From CALXJE01 sp045537895 (lineage in GTDB: Bacteria > Bacillota > Clostridia > TANB77 > CAG-465), in NCBI GenBank assembly GCA_045537895.1, contig JAZSQI010000012.1, positions 62,001 through 126,000 on the forward strand: DNA of 64,000 bases, given 5' to 3'. Below are positions 44,945 to 53,983 of the stretch, one piece after another; the first letter of the stretch is position 1, and each line of letters starts with the position of its first letter. The notes beneath the pieces are model-generated. The model was not told the origin of the DNA, did no database searches, and saw only the letters and a program-made list of their open reading frames with translations. Position numbers and translations under genes: made by a program.

Positions 44945-45862
44945 TTAAAAATATCTTGTCCAATAAATAGATGTTCCATATTCAACGCTATAGAAACATT
45001 CTTGTAAAACATCGGTAATAAGCTGCATTTTTCCCTTTATGGCTCCTATACTATCTGTATAATACAATGGTTTTTTATCTGATATCATAGTATCAGCAAA
45101 TACCTCTGCCCTATCTTCTTTATCAGATACTTTGGAATATGGGGTCACAAAATATACTCCACTACTTTCATCTAAATTATATACATACTTTGTATCAAGC
45201 AAAGTTATATCATCATTATATATAAATCCTTCTGGATTATACATATTCCAATCTTTGTATAACTTGTTTATATCATATTCTAATTTCATATAATATTCTA
45301 AAATATGATATGTTTCGTGATGTACTGAACGTTTAACTTTTTCTATTTTATCACTATTACTTAAATATATTTTAAAATTATTATTAGAATCTCTTGTAGC
45401 CAAAGCTAAATTATCATTATGAAAGGTATCTACCAAACAAATTTCAATTGTATAATCTTTAAGCTCAATTTCTTTAAATATATTATTTGGGTACTTTTCT
45501 AAACATTCAATTAACTCTAAAAGTAGCTTGTTAATATTTTGAGAATCATATAATGATGTTGCATCTACAGATTTAGCCAAACTTTCTGTACCCTCTCCAT
45601 ATATAACATCAAGATTATATACTCTCTTTATTTCGCTTGCAAGCTCAATGTTTATATCTGTTTTATCCTGAACATTATTTGAACTTTCTAAAATTAATGG
45701 GTTAATTGCTGACAATGTCCCATAATCTATATGTAAGTTTTGACTACCTCTATTATTTATAGTTAGCATAGATGCTATTAGAAGAGTTGACATTATAATT
45801 ATAAATAATGCAAATGTATAGCCCAAAGAATAATGTTTGCTTTTTATATTTTTCTTATACAT
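44945..45862 (-). CDS. Membrane-anchored HExxH zinc-metallopeptidase-like protein
   Basis: 305 residues: one membrane segment (about 15-35) and an extracytoplasmic domain with HHETYHILEY (His182, Glu183, His186). An acidic residue in EDRAEVFAD (Glu253) is well placed as third zinc ligand. The general layout resembles small secreted or anchored metallopeptidases seen next to cell-envelope genes, but the family is not certain. GGAGG precedes the ATG, one nt downstream of the membrane-protein gene, so the two are coupled. Confidence 0.7.
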   Translation of the reverse strand: MYKKNIKSKHYSLGYTFALFIIIMSTLLIASMLTINNRGSQNLHIDYGTLSAINPLILESSNNVQDKTDINIELASEIKRVYNLDVIYGEGTESLAKSVDATSLYDSQNINKLLLELIECLEKYPNNIFKEIELKDYTIEICLVDTFHNDNLALATRDSNNNFKIYLSNSDKIEKVKRSVHHETYHILEYYMKLEYDINKLYKDWNMYNPEGFIYNDDITLLDTKYVYNLDESSGVYFVTPYSKVSDKEDRAEVFADTMISDKKPLYYTDSIGAIKGKMQLITDVLQECFYSVEYGTSIYWTRYF

Positions 45863-45863
45863 A

Positions 45864-46868
45864 CTATATGCCCTCCCTGCTGCTTAATGATTCTTGCTTC
45901 ATACCGTTTAAAATATATTCAGCATTTATATCATCTTTTTTTAAGTTATTCTTGGTTATGCTTACATTCTTATTATCTATAGAAATGTCTATTCTTTCAA
46001 CCATTTCGTACTTAGACCAATTTTTCAAATAATCTATAAAAAATACAACATCATTTACTTGTGATAACTCCACATTATATATATTCATTTTTATAACATC
46101 AGGTATAGTTGCTATCTTAGAATAATCATATATACAATTAACATCTAAACTAGTTAAATTTTTCTCTTTTAACATTATGTTTATTTCAGCATTTGCTATT
46201 TTATTTAACATTTCTTTTCTTTTATTCATATTAACGTCTGATACTTTTTCATCAGTTGTATAATTAATCTGCACGTCTACTCCATCTACAACTGTATTAA
46301 ATTCGTATATACCACCTTTATATGATGGACAATATTTTATGTCATTAATGTAATAATTTGTAAACACATAATGTTCATTAATATATCTTTCAACATTATC
46401 TTTTGCAATTATGTAAGTTATAAAATTACTATTTACTACATTATTTAAAATAACTGGCACAAGTATAGTAAGTAGAAGAATAAATGCATATATAAATTTA
46501 TGATAGTATTTTATAAATTTCCTAAGCCTAAAATTTTCATAAAATATATTTAATATATGCCCTGTTATCTCTCCACAAATAATCATAAAAGTTGAATATA
46601 CTGCAAATAGCAATATACTACTGTTTATTTGATGTTCTACTAAAATGCCAAACACAATTGTACTTATACATGAAAGTACAACCGTTACAATAGGCTTGTT
46701 AAAAGCTATAACACCAAAGATACCTAAAAAATATATCATTGGTACCATGCGAATAAACATATTGCCACATATAGTAAAATATGATGCTACAATAATAAGT
46801 AAAACATATATCATGGCCTCTGTCATAATAATGATTTTTTCCTTTTTAGGAATAAACATATCAGTCAC
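45864..46868 (-). CDS. Polytopic membrane protein with C-terminal extracytoplasmic domain, unknown
   Basis: About 335 residues. Five to six membrane helices occupy the first ~165 residues, followed by a ~170-residue polar domain of alternating strands and helices (GGIYEFNTVVDGVDVQINY, MVERIDISIDNKNVSI). Start is uncertain: GAGG precedes a GTG at 46868 and an ATG at 46859. It is coupled to the metallopeptidase gene that follows, which suggests a joint role at the envelope. Confidence 0.65.
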   Translation of the reverse strand: MTDMFIPKKEKIIIMTEAMIYVLLIIVASYFTICGNMFIRMVPMIYFLGIFGVIAFNKPIVTVVLSCISTIVFGILVEHQINSSILLFAVYSTFMIICGEITGHILNIFYENFRLRKFIKYYHKFIYAFILLLTILVPVILNNVVNSNFITYIIAKDNVERYINEHYVFTNYYINDIKYCPSYKGGIYEFNTVVDGVDVQINYTTDEKVSDVNMNKRKEMLNKIANAEINIMLKEKNLTSLDVNCIYDYSKIATIPDVIKMNIYNVELSQVNDVVFFIDYLKNWSKYEMVERIDISIDNKNVSITKNNLKKDDINAEYILNGMKQESLSSREGI

Positions 46869-46888
46869 TATATCCACCTCATGCTAGT

Positions 46889-46918
46889 ATTATATCGTAA
46901 TTAAACATGCAATGTCAA
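46889..46918 (-). promoter_or_regulatory. Promoter of the membrane-protein/metallopeptidase genes
   Basis: On the minus strand TTGACA (46913-46918), 18-nt spacer, TATAAT (46889-46894); the start codon is only ~20 nt from the -10 box, giving a very short leader. Confidence 0.7.
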
Positions 46919-46957
46919 TTGTTTTATCTATTATAATTACATGCCTTCCTCTATTTC

Positions 46958-48112
46958 CTATATCAAATTAACTTTAAGCTTAAACATATCTTTTATTCCT
47001 AATCTCACATAATCAAACACCGTCTTTTTATAAATATTTTTGTCCAAATAAATGCTTTCTTCATATATTTTTTCATTATCCACATACATCTCTATGCTGC
47101 CTAAATTATACCCCTTATACATAGGAGCATTAATTACAGGAAGTATAGTTTGCTTTATATATATTTTTTCATATTCCTCATCTGTAAGTGCGACCTTCAT
47201 TTCTCTAGTTATATACTTTTCATAGTAATCCTCTTTTCCTTTATTAACTGGTATATAAATATACCAATTCATGTTTTTTGATATATCTCTCATTTTGTAA
47301 CTATCAAGTGAAAATTCTAATAATGTTTTCGCATCATTAAAGCGTATATCTGTTGTTTCTGCGCCTAAGACTACAGCTATTACCCTTAAATCGTCTTTAG
47401 TAGCTGATGCTATGAGACAACGGTTAGCACCATTTGTAAAACCAGTTTTTACACCATCAGCTAGGCTGTAAGTTCTTAGAAGTCTGTTTGTATTAGAAAA
47501 GGTTTTAACTACCTTCCCAAACTGAACAGTAATGCTATTTGTTCCTACTATTTCGTTTATTATTTTGTTATTTAGTGCATACTTTGTAATTAATGCCATA
47601 TCATATGCTGTGCTGTAATGTCCTTCAACATCTAAGCCATGAGGATTTTTAAAACTCGAATCCTTTGCGCCTATCTCTTTTGCTTTTTCTGTCATCATAA
47701 CTCCAAAATTCTCTATATTTCCTCCTACGTATTCTGCAAGAGCATATGCACAATCGTTACCAGACTCCATAAGCATTCCATACATAAGAGCTCTTACCGT
47801 AATTTCATCACCTTTTTTTACACCAATAGTAGACCCTCCTATACTTCCTGCTCCTGTTTTTACAGTAACCACCTCATCTAATTTAACATTTTCTACCGTT
47901 ACAATCGCAGTCATTACCTTAGTTAAACTTGCTATTTTTCTCTTAGAATAACCATCTTTTTCATATAGCACCCTCCCACTTAAACTATCTATAACTATAG
48001 CAGATGGCGAGGATATTTTTACATCATCTATGTTATTTGAATTTGCATACACATTACTAAAAAAACAGACAAATACAAAAATGAGCCACCTAATTTTTAT
48101 TATTTTTTTCAT
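46958..48112 (-). CDS. D-alanyl-D-alanine carboxypeptidase (S11 penicillin-binding protein)
   Basis: 384 residues from the ATG at 48112 (GAGGTG upstream). A signal peptide (KKIIKIRWLIFVFVCFFSNVYA) is followed by SLTK (Ser near residue 62), SGN (MLMESGNDCAYALAEY) and KTG (VKTGFTNGANR), the complete active site. A C-terminal beta domain and amphipathic end complete the DacF/PBP5 type. It trims the terminal D-Ala of peptidoglycan stem peptides outside the membrane. It could correspond to DacA or DacF; the sequence alone does not decide. Confidence 0.92.
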   Translation of the reverse strand: MKKIIKIRWLIFVFVCFFSNVYANSNNIDDVKISSPSAIVIDSLSGRVLYEKDGYSKRKIASLTKVMTAIVTVENVKLDEVVTVKTGAGSIGGSTIGVKKGDEITVRALMYGMLMESGNDCAYALAEYVGGNIENFGVMMTEKAKEIGAKDSSFKNPHGLDVEGHYSTAYDMALITKYALNNKIINEIVGTNSITVQFGKVVKTFSNTNRLLRTYSLADGVKTGFTNGANRCLIASATKDDLRVIAVVLGAETTDIRFNDAKTLLEFSLDSYKMRDISKNMNWYIYIPVNKGKEDYYEKYITREMKVALTDEEYEKIYIKQTILPVINAPMYKGYNLGSIEMYVDNEKIYEESIYLDKNIYKKTVFDYVRLGIKDMFKLKVNLI

Positions 48113-48145
48113 AATTAGCACCTCACACTATTTTATGCAAAAAAA

Positions 48146-48168
48146 CAAGATGGCATTACACCATCTTG
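48146..48168 (-). terminator. Terminator downstream of the gene remnant and rsmE
   Basis: CAAGATGG (48146-48153) pairs with CCATCTTG (48161-48168); on the minus strand a run of seven T follows. Confidence 0.85.
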
Positions 48169-48187
48169 AATATATACATATTTAATT

Positions 48188-48304
48188 CTACTGTGCAGAC
48201 AATTTATATGCTGTATCTATGCTCCTTCCATCGCCACTTATAACTTTAACTGTATCTAGAAAAGTGAATACTGGACGTAAACCATATGTTTCAACATTAA
48301 ATGC
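48188..48304 (-). pseudogene. C-terminal remnant of a DUF6273-type surface protein
   Basis: On the minus strand a short frame reads YGLRPVFTFLDTVKVISGDG, then RSIDTAYKLSAQ and a TAG stop. This resembles the very common C-terminal ending (G-x-RPVVTL-x-x-x-x-K-x-x-GDGT...PY-x-L) of DUF6273-type secreted proteins. A stop codon lies just upstream and no start or ribosome site is present, so only ~38 codons of the 3' end survive. It retains the terminator. Recognition is by pattern only. Confidence 0.55.
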
Positions 48305-48348
48305 TTACAAGAATATTCGCCTAACAATATTGTAATAATATTGTTACA

Positions 48349-49089
48349 CTAATCATTAATCTCATAATTTACTATTGATAATAGATTTATACTTGCTGTT
48401 TCAGCTCTTAATATATTTTTACCAAGACTTATTTCATATGTATTTGGTATTTCCTTAAGTATTTGCAAGTCGCTATCAGCAAAACCACCTTCAGGACCAA
48501 TTATTATTCCTACATTAATATCTGATGATGCCAATTCTAATTTTTTTAATACTTCTTTTAGCCTATTCTGGCTATTTTCATAGGCTAATATATTAATAGT
48601 ATTCTGGCTTAATGCTTGTTTAAATTTATCATCATGTATGTTTAATATATCATTAACTTTTACTATATCACTTCTGCCACATTGTTTTGAAGCTTCAAAC
48701 GATATTTTATTTAATCTATCTAATTTCTTTAGCTTGTCCTTATCATCTAATTTAACAACACAGTTTTTCGATAAAAACGGAAATATATTGCTTGCCCCTA
48801 TCTCTACTGCCTTTTGGACAACAAATTCCATTTTATCAGATTTAAGATAAGCCTGATAAAGGTTTATTTTAACATTATTTTTGTTATTTTCATCCTCAAT
48901 ATCTTCTATTATACCAACTAATTTTTCTTTGTCTAAATTAGTTATTTTTACCACATAATTATTTATTAATATACTGTCGCCTATCTTATGGCGCAAAACA
49001 TTAATGTGATGGACTTCATTTCCTATCACACTAATGTTTTCTCCAGATATATTTATTTCATTATCATTTACAAAAAATCTTTTTGCCAT
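48349..49089 (-). CDS. rsmE: 16S rRNA (uracil1498-N3)-methyltransferase
   Basis: 247 residues from the ATG at 49089, which shares one base with the dnaJ stop (TAATG). A PUA-like N-terminal domain (KRFFVNDNEINI, VHHINVLRHKIGD) and a SPOUT domain with GIIIGPEGGFADSDL and ISLGKNILRAETASI identify RsmE. It is the last gene of hrcA-grpE-dnaK-dnaJ-rsmE, a frequent order in Firmicutes. Confidence 0.95.
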   Translation of the reverse strand: MAKRFFVNDNEINISGENISVIGNEVHHINVLRHKIGDSILINNYVVKITNLDKEKLVGIIEDIEDENNKNNVKINLYQAYLKSDKMEFVVQKAVEIGASNIFPFLSKNCVVKLDDKDKLKKLDRLNKISFEASKQCGRSDIVKVNDILNIHDDKFKQALSQNTINILAYENSQNRLKEVLKKLELASSDINVGIIIGPEGGFADSDLQILKEIPNTYEISLGKNILRAETASINLLSIVNYEIND

Positions 49090-50246
49090 TATTTCTTTTC
49101 CCAAAAGCCTTTCTTTTTATTATTTACTTCTTCACCTAACGTATCTGCAAATCCTTTTAAAGCTTCTCTTTGTTTATCATTTAGTTTTTTAGGCACTTCA
49201 ATATTTACTTTAAATTCTAAATCTCCTCTTGCTTGTGACCTAATACTTGGCACCCCTTTATTTTTTATTGTAAAAGTAGCACCTGGTTGTGTACCCTCAG
49301 GTATACTAAATTCATAATTACCTTCCAAAGTTGGTACATCAATTTTGCCACCTAATGCAGCTTTAACAAAAGGAATATTTACATTTAAGAATATATCATT
49401 TCCTTTTCTTGTAAATATTTTATGAGGCATTACAGTTACAACAACAAATAAATCTCCTGCAGGTCCACCTTTTCTTCCAGCATCTCCTTCACCAGAAAGC
49501 GATATTGCTTGACCATTATCTATACCTTTTGGTATATTAATTTCGATCTTTCTTGTCTTTCTAACTGTTCCTGTTCCTGAACATGCATCACAAGGATTTG
49601 GATTATATTTTCCTTCTCCTTGACACCTGTCACAAGTTTTAACTGTTGCAAAAGAGCCCATTATGGTATTTTGAGTAACTTGAATTCTTCCTGAGCCATG
49701 ACAATCTGGACAAGTAACTTCAGCTGTTCCTTTTTTACCACCTGAGCCATGACAATCTGGACAATTTTCATTTCTAGTTATATTTATTTCTTTTTGACAT
49801 CCAAAAACAGCTTCTTCAAAAGTAAGCTTCATATTGTATCTTAAATCAGCACCTTTTGTTGGTCCTTTTTTCTTACGTGATGAACCTCCAAATCCACCAA
49901 ACGAACCACCGAAAACACTTCCCAAAATATCATCTAAATCAATATCAAAGCCCATGCCACCAGATGAAAAGCCTGAAAAATCAAAACCACCAGCACCAGC
50001 GCCTCCAAATCCTGCATTTTCAAACCCATGACCAAATCTATCATATTGAGCTTTTTTGCTTTCATCAGATAAAACACTATATGCTTCACTTGCTTCTTTA
50101 AATTTTTCCTCTGCTGCTTTTTTGTCATCACCTGTATAAGCGTCTGGATGGAATTCTTTTGCTTTTCTTCTATATGCTTTTTTTATCTCTTCTGGAGTAG
50201 CATTTTTAGATACTCCTAATACCTCATAGTAATCTCTTTTACTCAT
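49089..50246 (-). CDS. dnaJ: Chaperone protein DnaJ
   Basis: 385 residues: a J domain (residues 1-70, with HPD in AKEFHPDAYTG), a Gly/Phe-rich linker (about 75-125), four CxxCxGxG zinc repeats (CPDCHGSG twice, CDRCQGEG, CDACSGTG), and the C-terminal client-binding domains. DnaJ stimulates DnaK ATP hydrolysis and hands over unfolded clients. AAAGGA precedes the ATG. Intact. Confidence 0.98.
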   Translation of the reverse strand: MSKRDYYEVLGVSKNATPEEIKKAYRRKAKEFHPDAYTGDDKKAAEEKFKEASEAYSVLSDESKKAQYDRFGHGFENAGFGGAGAGGFDFSGFSSGGMGFDIDLDDILGSVFGGSFGGFGGSSRKKKGPTKGADLRYNMKLTFEEAVFGCQKEINITRNENCPDCHGSGGKKGTAEVTCPDCHGSGRIQVTQNTIMGSFATVKTCDRCQGEGKYNPNPCDACSGTGTVRKTRKIEINIPKGIDNGQAISLSGEGDAGRKGGPAGDLFVVVTVMPHKIFTRKGNDIFLNVNIPFVKAALGGKIDVPTLEGNYEFSIPEGTQPGATFTIKNKGVPSIRSQARGDLEFKVNIEVPKKLNDKQREALKGFADTLGEEVNNKKKGFWEKK

Positions 50247-50330
50247 ATAAATTCCTTTCTAGTAATTAGGTGGGAAATATATAATTACTACCCACCCAAA
50301 ACTATTTTTTTACTATATTTTATTACGATA

Positions 50331-52160
50331 TTATTCTTTTGTGTCATCCTCTACTTTGTAATCTGCATCATGAACAACATTATCTGCACCTTCAGCAGCA
50401 CCTTCTGCTTGCTGACCAGCTGCTGCTTGAGCTTCAGCATAAAGTTTTTGAGATATTTCATAGAATACTTGTGTTAACTTTTCACTAGCTGATTTTATAG
50501 CTTCAACGTCTGTGCCTTCTAATGCTTTCTTAACGTTAGCTACTTCTACTTCTACTTTAGATTTTTCTTCGTCAGAAATTTTACCTTCTAATTCTTTTAA
50601 AGTTTTTTCTGTATTGTATACAAGAGAATCAGCATTGTTTCTAGCTTCAACTTCTTCTTTTCTCTTCTTATCTTCTGCTGCATGTGCTTCAGCTTCTTTA
50701 ACTGCTTTATCGATTTCTTCTTCAGTAAGATTTGTAGATGCAGTTATAGCTATTTTTTGTTCATTATTTGTAGCCATATCTTTAGCTGACACGTGAACTA
50801 TACCATTAGCATCGATATCAAAAGATACTTCGATTTGAGGAACTCCTCTTGGTGCAGGTGGTATACCAGTTAAGCTAAATCTTCCTAATGTTTTATTATA
50901 TGCAGCTATTTCTCTTTCTCCTTGAAGAACATGAACTTCAACTGATGTTTGACCATCTGCTGCTGTTGAGAATATTTGAGATTTTTTAGCTGGAATTGTT
51001 GTATTTCTTTCAATAAGTTTTGTAAATACTCCACCATAAGTTTCAATTCCTAATGATAAAGGTGTTACATCAAGAAGAACTAAATCTTTTACTTCTCCTG
51101 TTAAAACTCCACCTTGAATTGCTGCACCAACTGCAACACATTCATCAGGATTTATTCCTTTATATGGTTCTTTACCAGTTATTCTCTTAACTGTTTCTTG
51201 TACTAGAGGTATTCTTGTAGAACCACCAACTAATAATACTTTATCAATTTTTTCAAATGTAAGACCAGAATCTTTTATAGCTTGATTAACAGGACCTACT
51301 GTAGATTCTACTAAATCCCCAATTAATTCTTCAAATTTAGCCTTTGTTAAAACTATATCTAAGTGTTTTGGTCCAGCTGAATCTGCTGTTATAAATGGAA
51401 GATTAATTTGAGCTTGGGCAACTGAAGAAAGCTCTATTTTAGCTTTTTCTGCTGCTTCTTTTAATCTTTGCATAGCCATATTATCTTGTGATAAATCTAT
51501 ACCATTGTCTTTCTTAAATTCTGCTACTAAATATTCCATAATTCTATCATCGAAGTCATCTCCACCAAGTTTGTTATTTCCTGCTGTAGATAAAACTTCA
51601 AATACACCATCACCAATATCTAGTATAGAAACGTCGAATGTTCCTCCACCTAAGTCATAAACCATTATTTTTTGGTCTCCATCTTTATCTAATCCATAAG
51701 CTAAAGATGCAGCTGTTGGTTCATTTATAATTCTAAGAACTTCAAGACCTGCAATTCTACCAGCATCTTTTGTTGCTTGTCTTTGAGAGTCACTAAAGTA
51801 TGCAGGTACAGTTATAACTGCTTGAGTTACAGTTGTTCCTAAATAACCTTCAGCATCTGACTTTAATTTTTGAAGTAACATTGCTGATAATTCTTGTGGT
51901 GTATAATCCTTATCATCTATTTTAACTTTTTTATCAGAACCCATATCTCTTTTTATTGATATTACTGTTCTATCATGATTAGTAACTGCCTGTCTTTTTG
52001 CAACTTGACCTACTAATCTTTCCCCATTTTTAGCAAATGCTACAACAGATGGAGTTGTTCTTGCTCCTTCTGAATTAGGGATTACTGTTGGCTCACCGTT
52101 TTCAATAACTGCAACGCATGAGTTTGTTGTTCCTAAGTCAATTCCTATAACTTTTGACAT
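50331..52160 (-). CDS. dnaK: Chaperone protein DnaK (Hsp70)
   Basis: 609 residues. The ATPase domain has IGIDLGTTNSCVAV, VYDLGGGTFDVSIL and LVGGSTRIP; the substrate-binding domain and a helical lid with an Ala/Glu-rich tail follow. It refolds and protects proteins with GrpE and DnaJ. GGAGG precedes the ATG. An 11-bp stem (52208-52218 with 52224-52234) lies between grpE and dnaK and may mark mRNA processing. Confidence 0.99.
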   Translation of the reverse strand: MSKVIGIDLGTTNSCVAVIENGEPTVIPNSEGARTTPSVVAFAKNGERLVGQVAKRQAVTNHDRTVISIKRDMGSDKKVKIDDKDYTPQELSAMLLQKLKSDAEGYLGTTVTQAVITVPAYFSDSQRQATKDAGRIAGLEVLRIINEPTAASLAYGLDKDGDQKIMVYDLGGGTFDVSILDIGDGVFEVLSTAGNNKLGGDDFDDRIMEYLVAEFKKDNGIDLSQDNMAMQRLKEAAEKAKIELSSVAQAQINLPFITADSAGPKHLDIVLTKAKFEELIGDLVESTVGPVNQAIKDSGLTFEKIDKVLLVGGSTRIPLVQETVKRITGKEPYKGINPDECVAVGAAIQGGVLTGEVKDLVLLDVTPLSLGIETYGGVFTKLIERNTTIPAKKSQIFSTAADGQTSVEVHVLQGEREIAAYNKTLGRFSLTGIPPAPRGVPQIEVSFDIDANGIVHVSAKDMATNNEQKIAITASTNLTEEEIDKAVKEAEAHAAEDKKRKEEVEARNNADSLVYNTEKTLKELEGKISDEEKSKVEVEVANVKKALEGTDVEAIKSASEKLTQVFYEISQKLYAEAQAAAGQQAEGAAEGADNVVHDADYKVEDDTKE

Positions 52161-52244
52161 AATAAATTCCTCCTATTAATACTTCATTATATTTATTATA
52201 TATGTAAACTTTTATATAGACTATATATAAAAGTATTTACCAAA

Positions 52245-52826
52245 TTAATTTGCAACTTTTACCATTGCGTGTCTTATAACTTTATCTTTTATTTTATAAC
52301 CTTTTCTAAATACTTCTGTTATTTCTTTTTCACCAAAATTTTCATCGTCTACATGCATAACTGCTTCATGTAACATTGGGTCAAACTCTTTTCCAATACT
52401 TTCTATTTCTTCTACTCCATATTTTGATATTACTTCTTTTATTTGTCCATAAATCATTTCCATTCCAGTTTTAAATTTTTCATCTGCTGATTCATGTGAA
52501 AGCGCTGTATCGAAATTATCTAATATTGGAAGTAAATTCTCAACTATATCTGCTACTATAACTGTATGCAATGTTTCTTTTTCTTTAACTATTCTCTTTT
52601 TATAATTATCAAAATCTGCCATATTTCTTTTTAACGAATCATAATATTCATCTGCAAGTTTTTTTTGCTCCATTAAATCTTCATTTAATTTTGATATATA
52701 TTCGTCTGCTTTGTCTGCTGTTAAATTCTTTTTAGTAGATGTTTTTTTATTTTTTGTTTCTTTTTCCTCTACTATTTCATTTGCCAGATTTTCATTTTCT
52801 AATATTTCTTTATTTTCATTTGCCAA
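52245..52826 (-). CDS. grpE: GrpE, nucleotide-exchange factor for DnaK
   Basis: About 193 residues. A charged coiled N-terminal half precedes the dimer helices (DFDNYKKRIVKEKE) and the beta-wing (GKEFDPMLHEAVMHVDDENFGEKEI, VIRHAMVKVA). The start is probably TTG at 52826: AGGAGG lies nine nt upstream at the very end of hrcA, and the TTG follows the hrcA stop by one base. In-frame ATGs at 52847 and 52835 lie within hrcA. Confidence 0.93.
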   Translation of the reverse strand: MANENKEILENENLANEIVEEKETKNKKTSTKKNLTADKADEYISKLNEDLMEQKKLADEYYDSLKRNMADFDNYKKRIVKEKETLHTVIVADIVENLLPILDNFDTALSHESADEKFKTGMEMIYGQIKEVISKYGVEEIESIGKEFDPMLHEAVMHVDDENFGEKEITEVFRKGYKIKDKVIRHAMVKVAN

Positions 52827-52827
52827 T

Positions 52828-53853
52828 TTAAGCATCCTCCTCTTCATTATTGCTAAATATATTCTTTAGCTTATTATTTACATATTTTAAAGTAGCAATT
52901 GCTTTCGAATAATCTGTTCTTTTGGGTCCTAACACTGCAAGTTTAGTATTCATATTAGTATTTTCCATATCTAAAGAAATAATACTGTAATCTTTCAATA
53001 TAATATCTTTGTGCTCACTTCCTATTACTATAGAAATATCATTTTCTTTTATTTTTTCCATTACATCACTTATGATTTGTTTTGTATTTAATATGTTAAG
53101 TAGTTCTTTCATTTTAGATGTATCAGCAAACTCTGGAATTTCAAGAAGTGAGTTAACATCGGTCTTAATATTTTTACCTGACTTATCTTTCATCTCATAA
53201 TTTAATGATATTGCAAGTGCACTTAATATATCAGAAAAGCTACTTAACTGATTATTAATTGCTGAATTTAAAATATCTGGCAAAGTCTCAAGTGGTGTTC
53301 CTTTTAAATTTTTGTTTAATAGTTTATTTAATTCATCTAACTTTTCTTCAGGAACCGTATCAGTAATTTTAACTATTACATCTTTAACTGTCCCTGCTTT
53401 AGACATTAATACTATAAGTAATATTTTTTCTGACACTTTTAATATCTTAATATTTTCAATTACATCTTTATTTTCTATATGTAACACTGCTGGTAATTTT
53501 AGTATCTTGGATATTACATTTGCAGCATTTTCTAAAGTTGCCTCTGCATCCCCATAACTTACTATATTATTATTTATATAATCTACTTCTACCATTGTAA
53601 GAATATTTTCCTTCATAAGATTATCTACATAGTATCTATAGCCTTTAGTAGAAGGTACTCTACCTGCAGATATATGTGGTTGTTCTAGAAGTCCAATATC
53701 TTCTAACTGCTTCATTTCATTTCTAATGGTAGCCGAGCTAAATTCTCTTTCATACTTTTCTGCAATAGTTTTAGATGCAACTGGTTCTGCTGATTCAATA
53801 TAATTTTCAACAACTGTAGCAAGTATTTTTTTCTTCCTCTCATCTAAATTCAT
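52828..53853 (-). CDS. hrcA: Heat-inducible transcription repressor HrcA
   Basis: 341 residues from the ATG at 53853 (AAAGGTG upstream). An N-terminal winged helix (SATIRNEMKQLEDIGLLEQPHISAGRVPS is diagnostic in part: TIRNEM...HISAGR) is followed by a GAF-like and dimerisation part ending in VLGPKRTDYSKAIATL. HrcA binds CIRCE and represses its own operon. A CIRCE element is found at 53872-53898, directly upstream. Confidence 0.96.
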   Translation of the reverse strand: MNLDERKKKILATVVENYIESAEPVASKTIAEKYEREFSSATIRNEMKQLEDIGLLEQPHISAGRVPSTKGYRYYVDNLMKENILTMVEVDYINNNIVSYGDAEATLENAANVISKILKLPAVLHIENKDVIENIKILKVSEKILLIVLMSKAGTVKDVIVKITDTVPEEKLDELNKLLNKNLKGTPLETLPDILNSAINNQLSSFSDILSALAISLNYEMKDKSGKNIKTDVNSLLEIPEFADTSKMKELLNILNTKQIISDVMEKIKENDISIVIGSEHKDIILKDYSIISLDMENTNMNTKLAVLGPKRTDYSKAIATLKYVNNKLKNIFSNNEEEDA

Positions 53854-53871
53854 ATGCATCACCTTTATATT

Positions 53872-53898
53872 TTAGCACTCTTTTGCCTCGAGTGCTAA
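53872..53898. promoter_or_regulatory. CIRCE operator
   Basis: A perfect inverted repeat, TTAGCACTC (53872-53880) and GAGTGCTAA (53890-53898), with the canonical 9-nt spacer. It lies between promoter and hrcA start, so HrcA binding would autorepress the heat-shock operon. Confidence 0.98.
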
Positions 53899-53909
53899 CT
53901 CATGTATAT

Positions 53910-53938
53910 ATAATAATACCAATTGCATATAAAGTCAA
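53910..53938 (-). promoter_or_regulatory. Promoter of the hrcA-grpE-dnaK-dnaJ-rsmE operon
   Basis: On the minus strand TTGACT (53933-53938), 17-nt spacer, TATTAT (53910-53915), with CIRCE starting about 12 nt downstream. Confidence 0.8.
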
Positions 53939-53983
53939 TACAATTGGTATATTTTTTGTGATTTTTTTGCAACTTGTATATTA

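Noticed and set aside
49680..49770. Two copies of a ~24-bp identical repeat
   Set aside because: They encode the repeated CPDCHGSG zinc motifs of DnaJ.
49834..50031. Proline-rich plus-strand ORF opposite dnaJ
   Set aside because: It is the shadow of the Gly/Phe-rich DnaJ linker.
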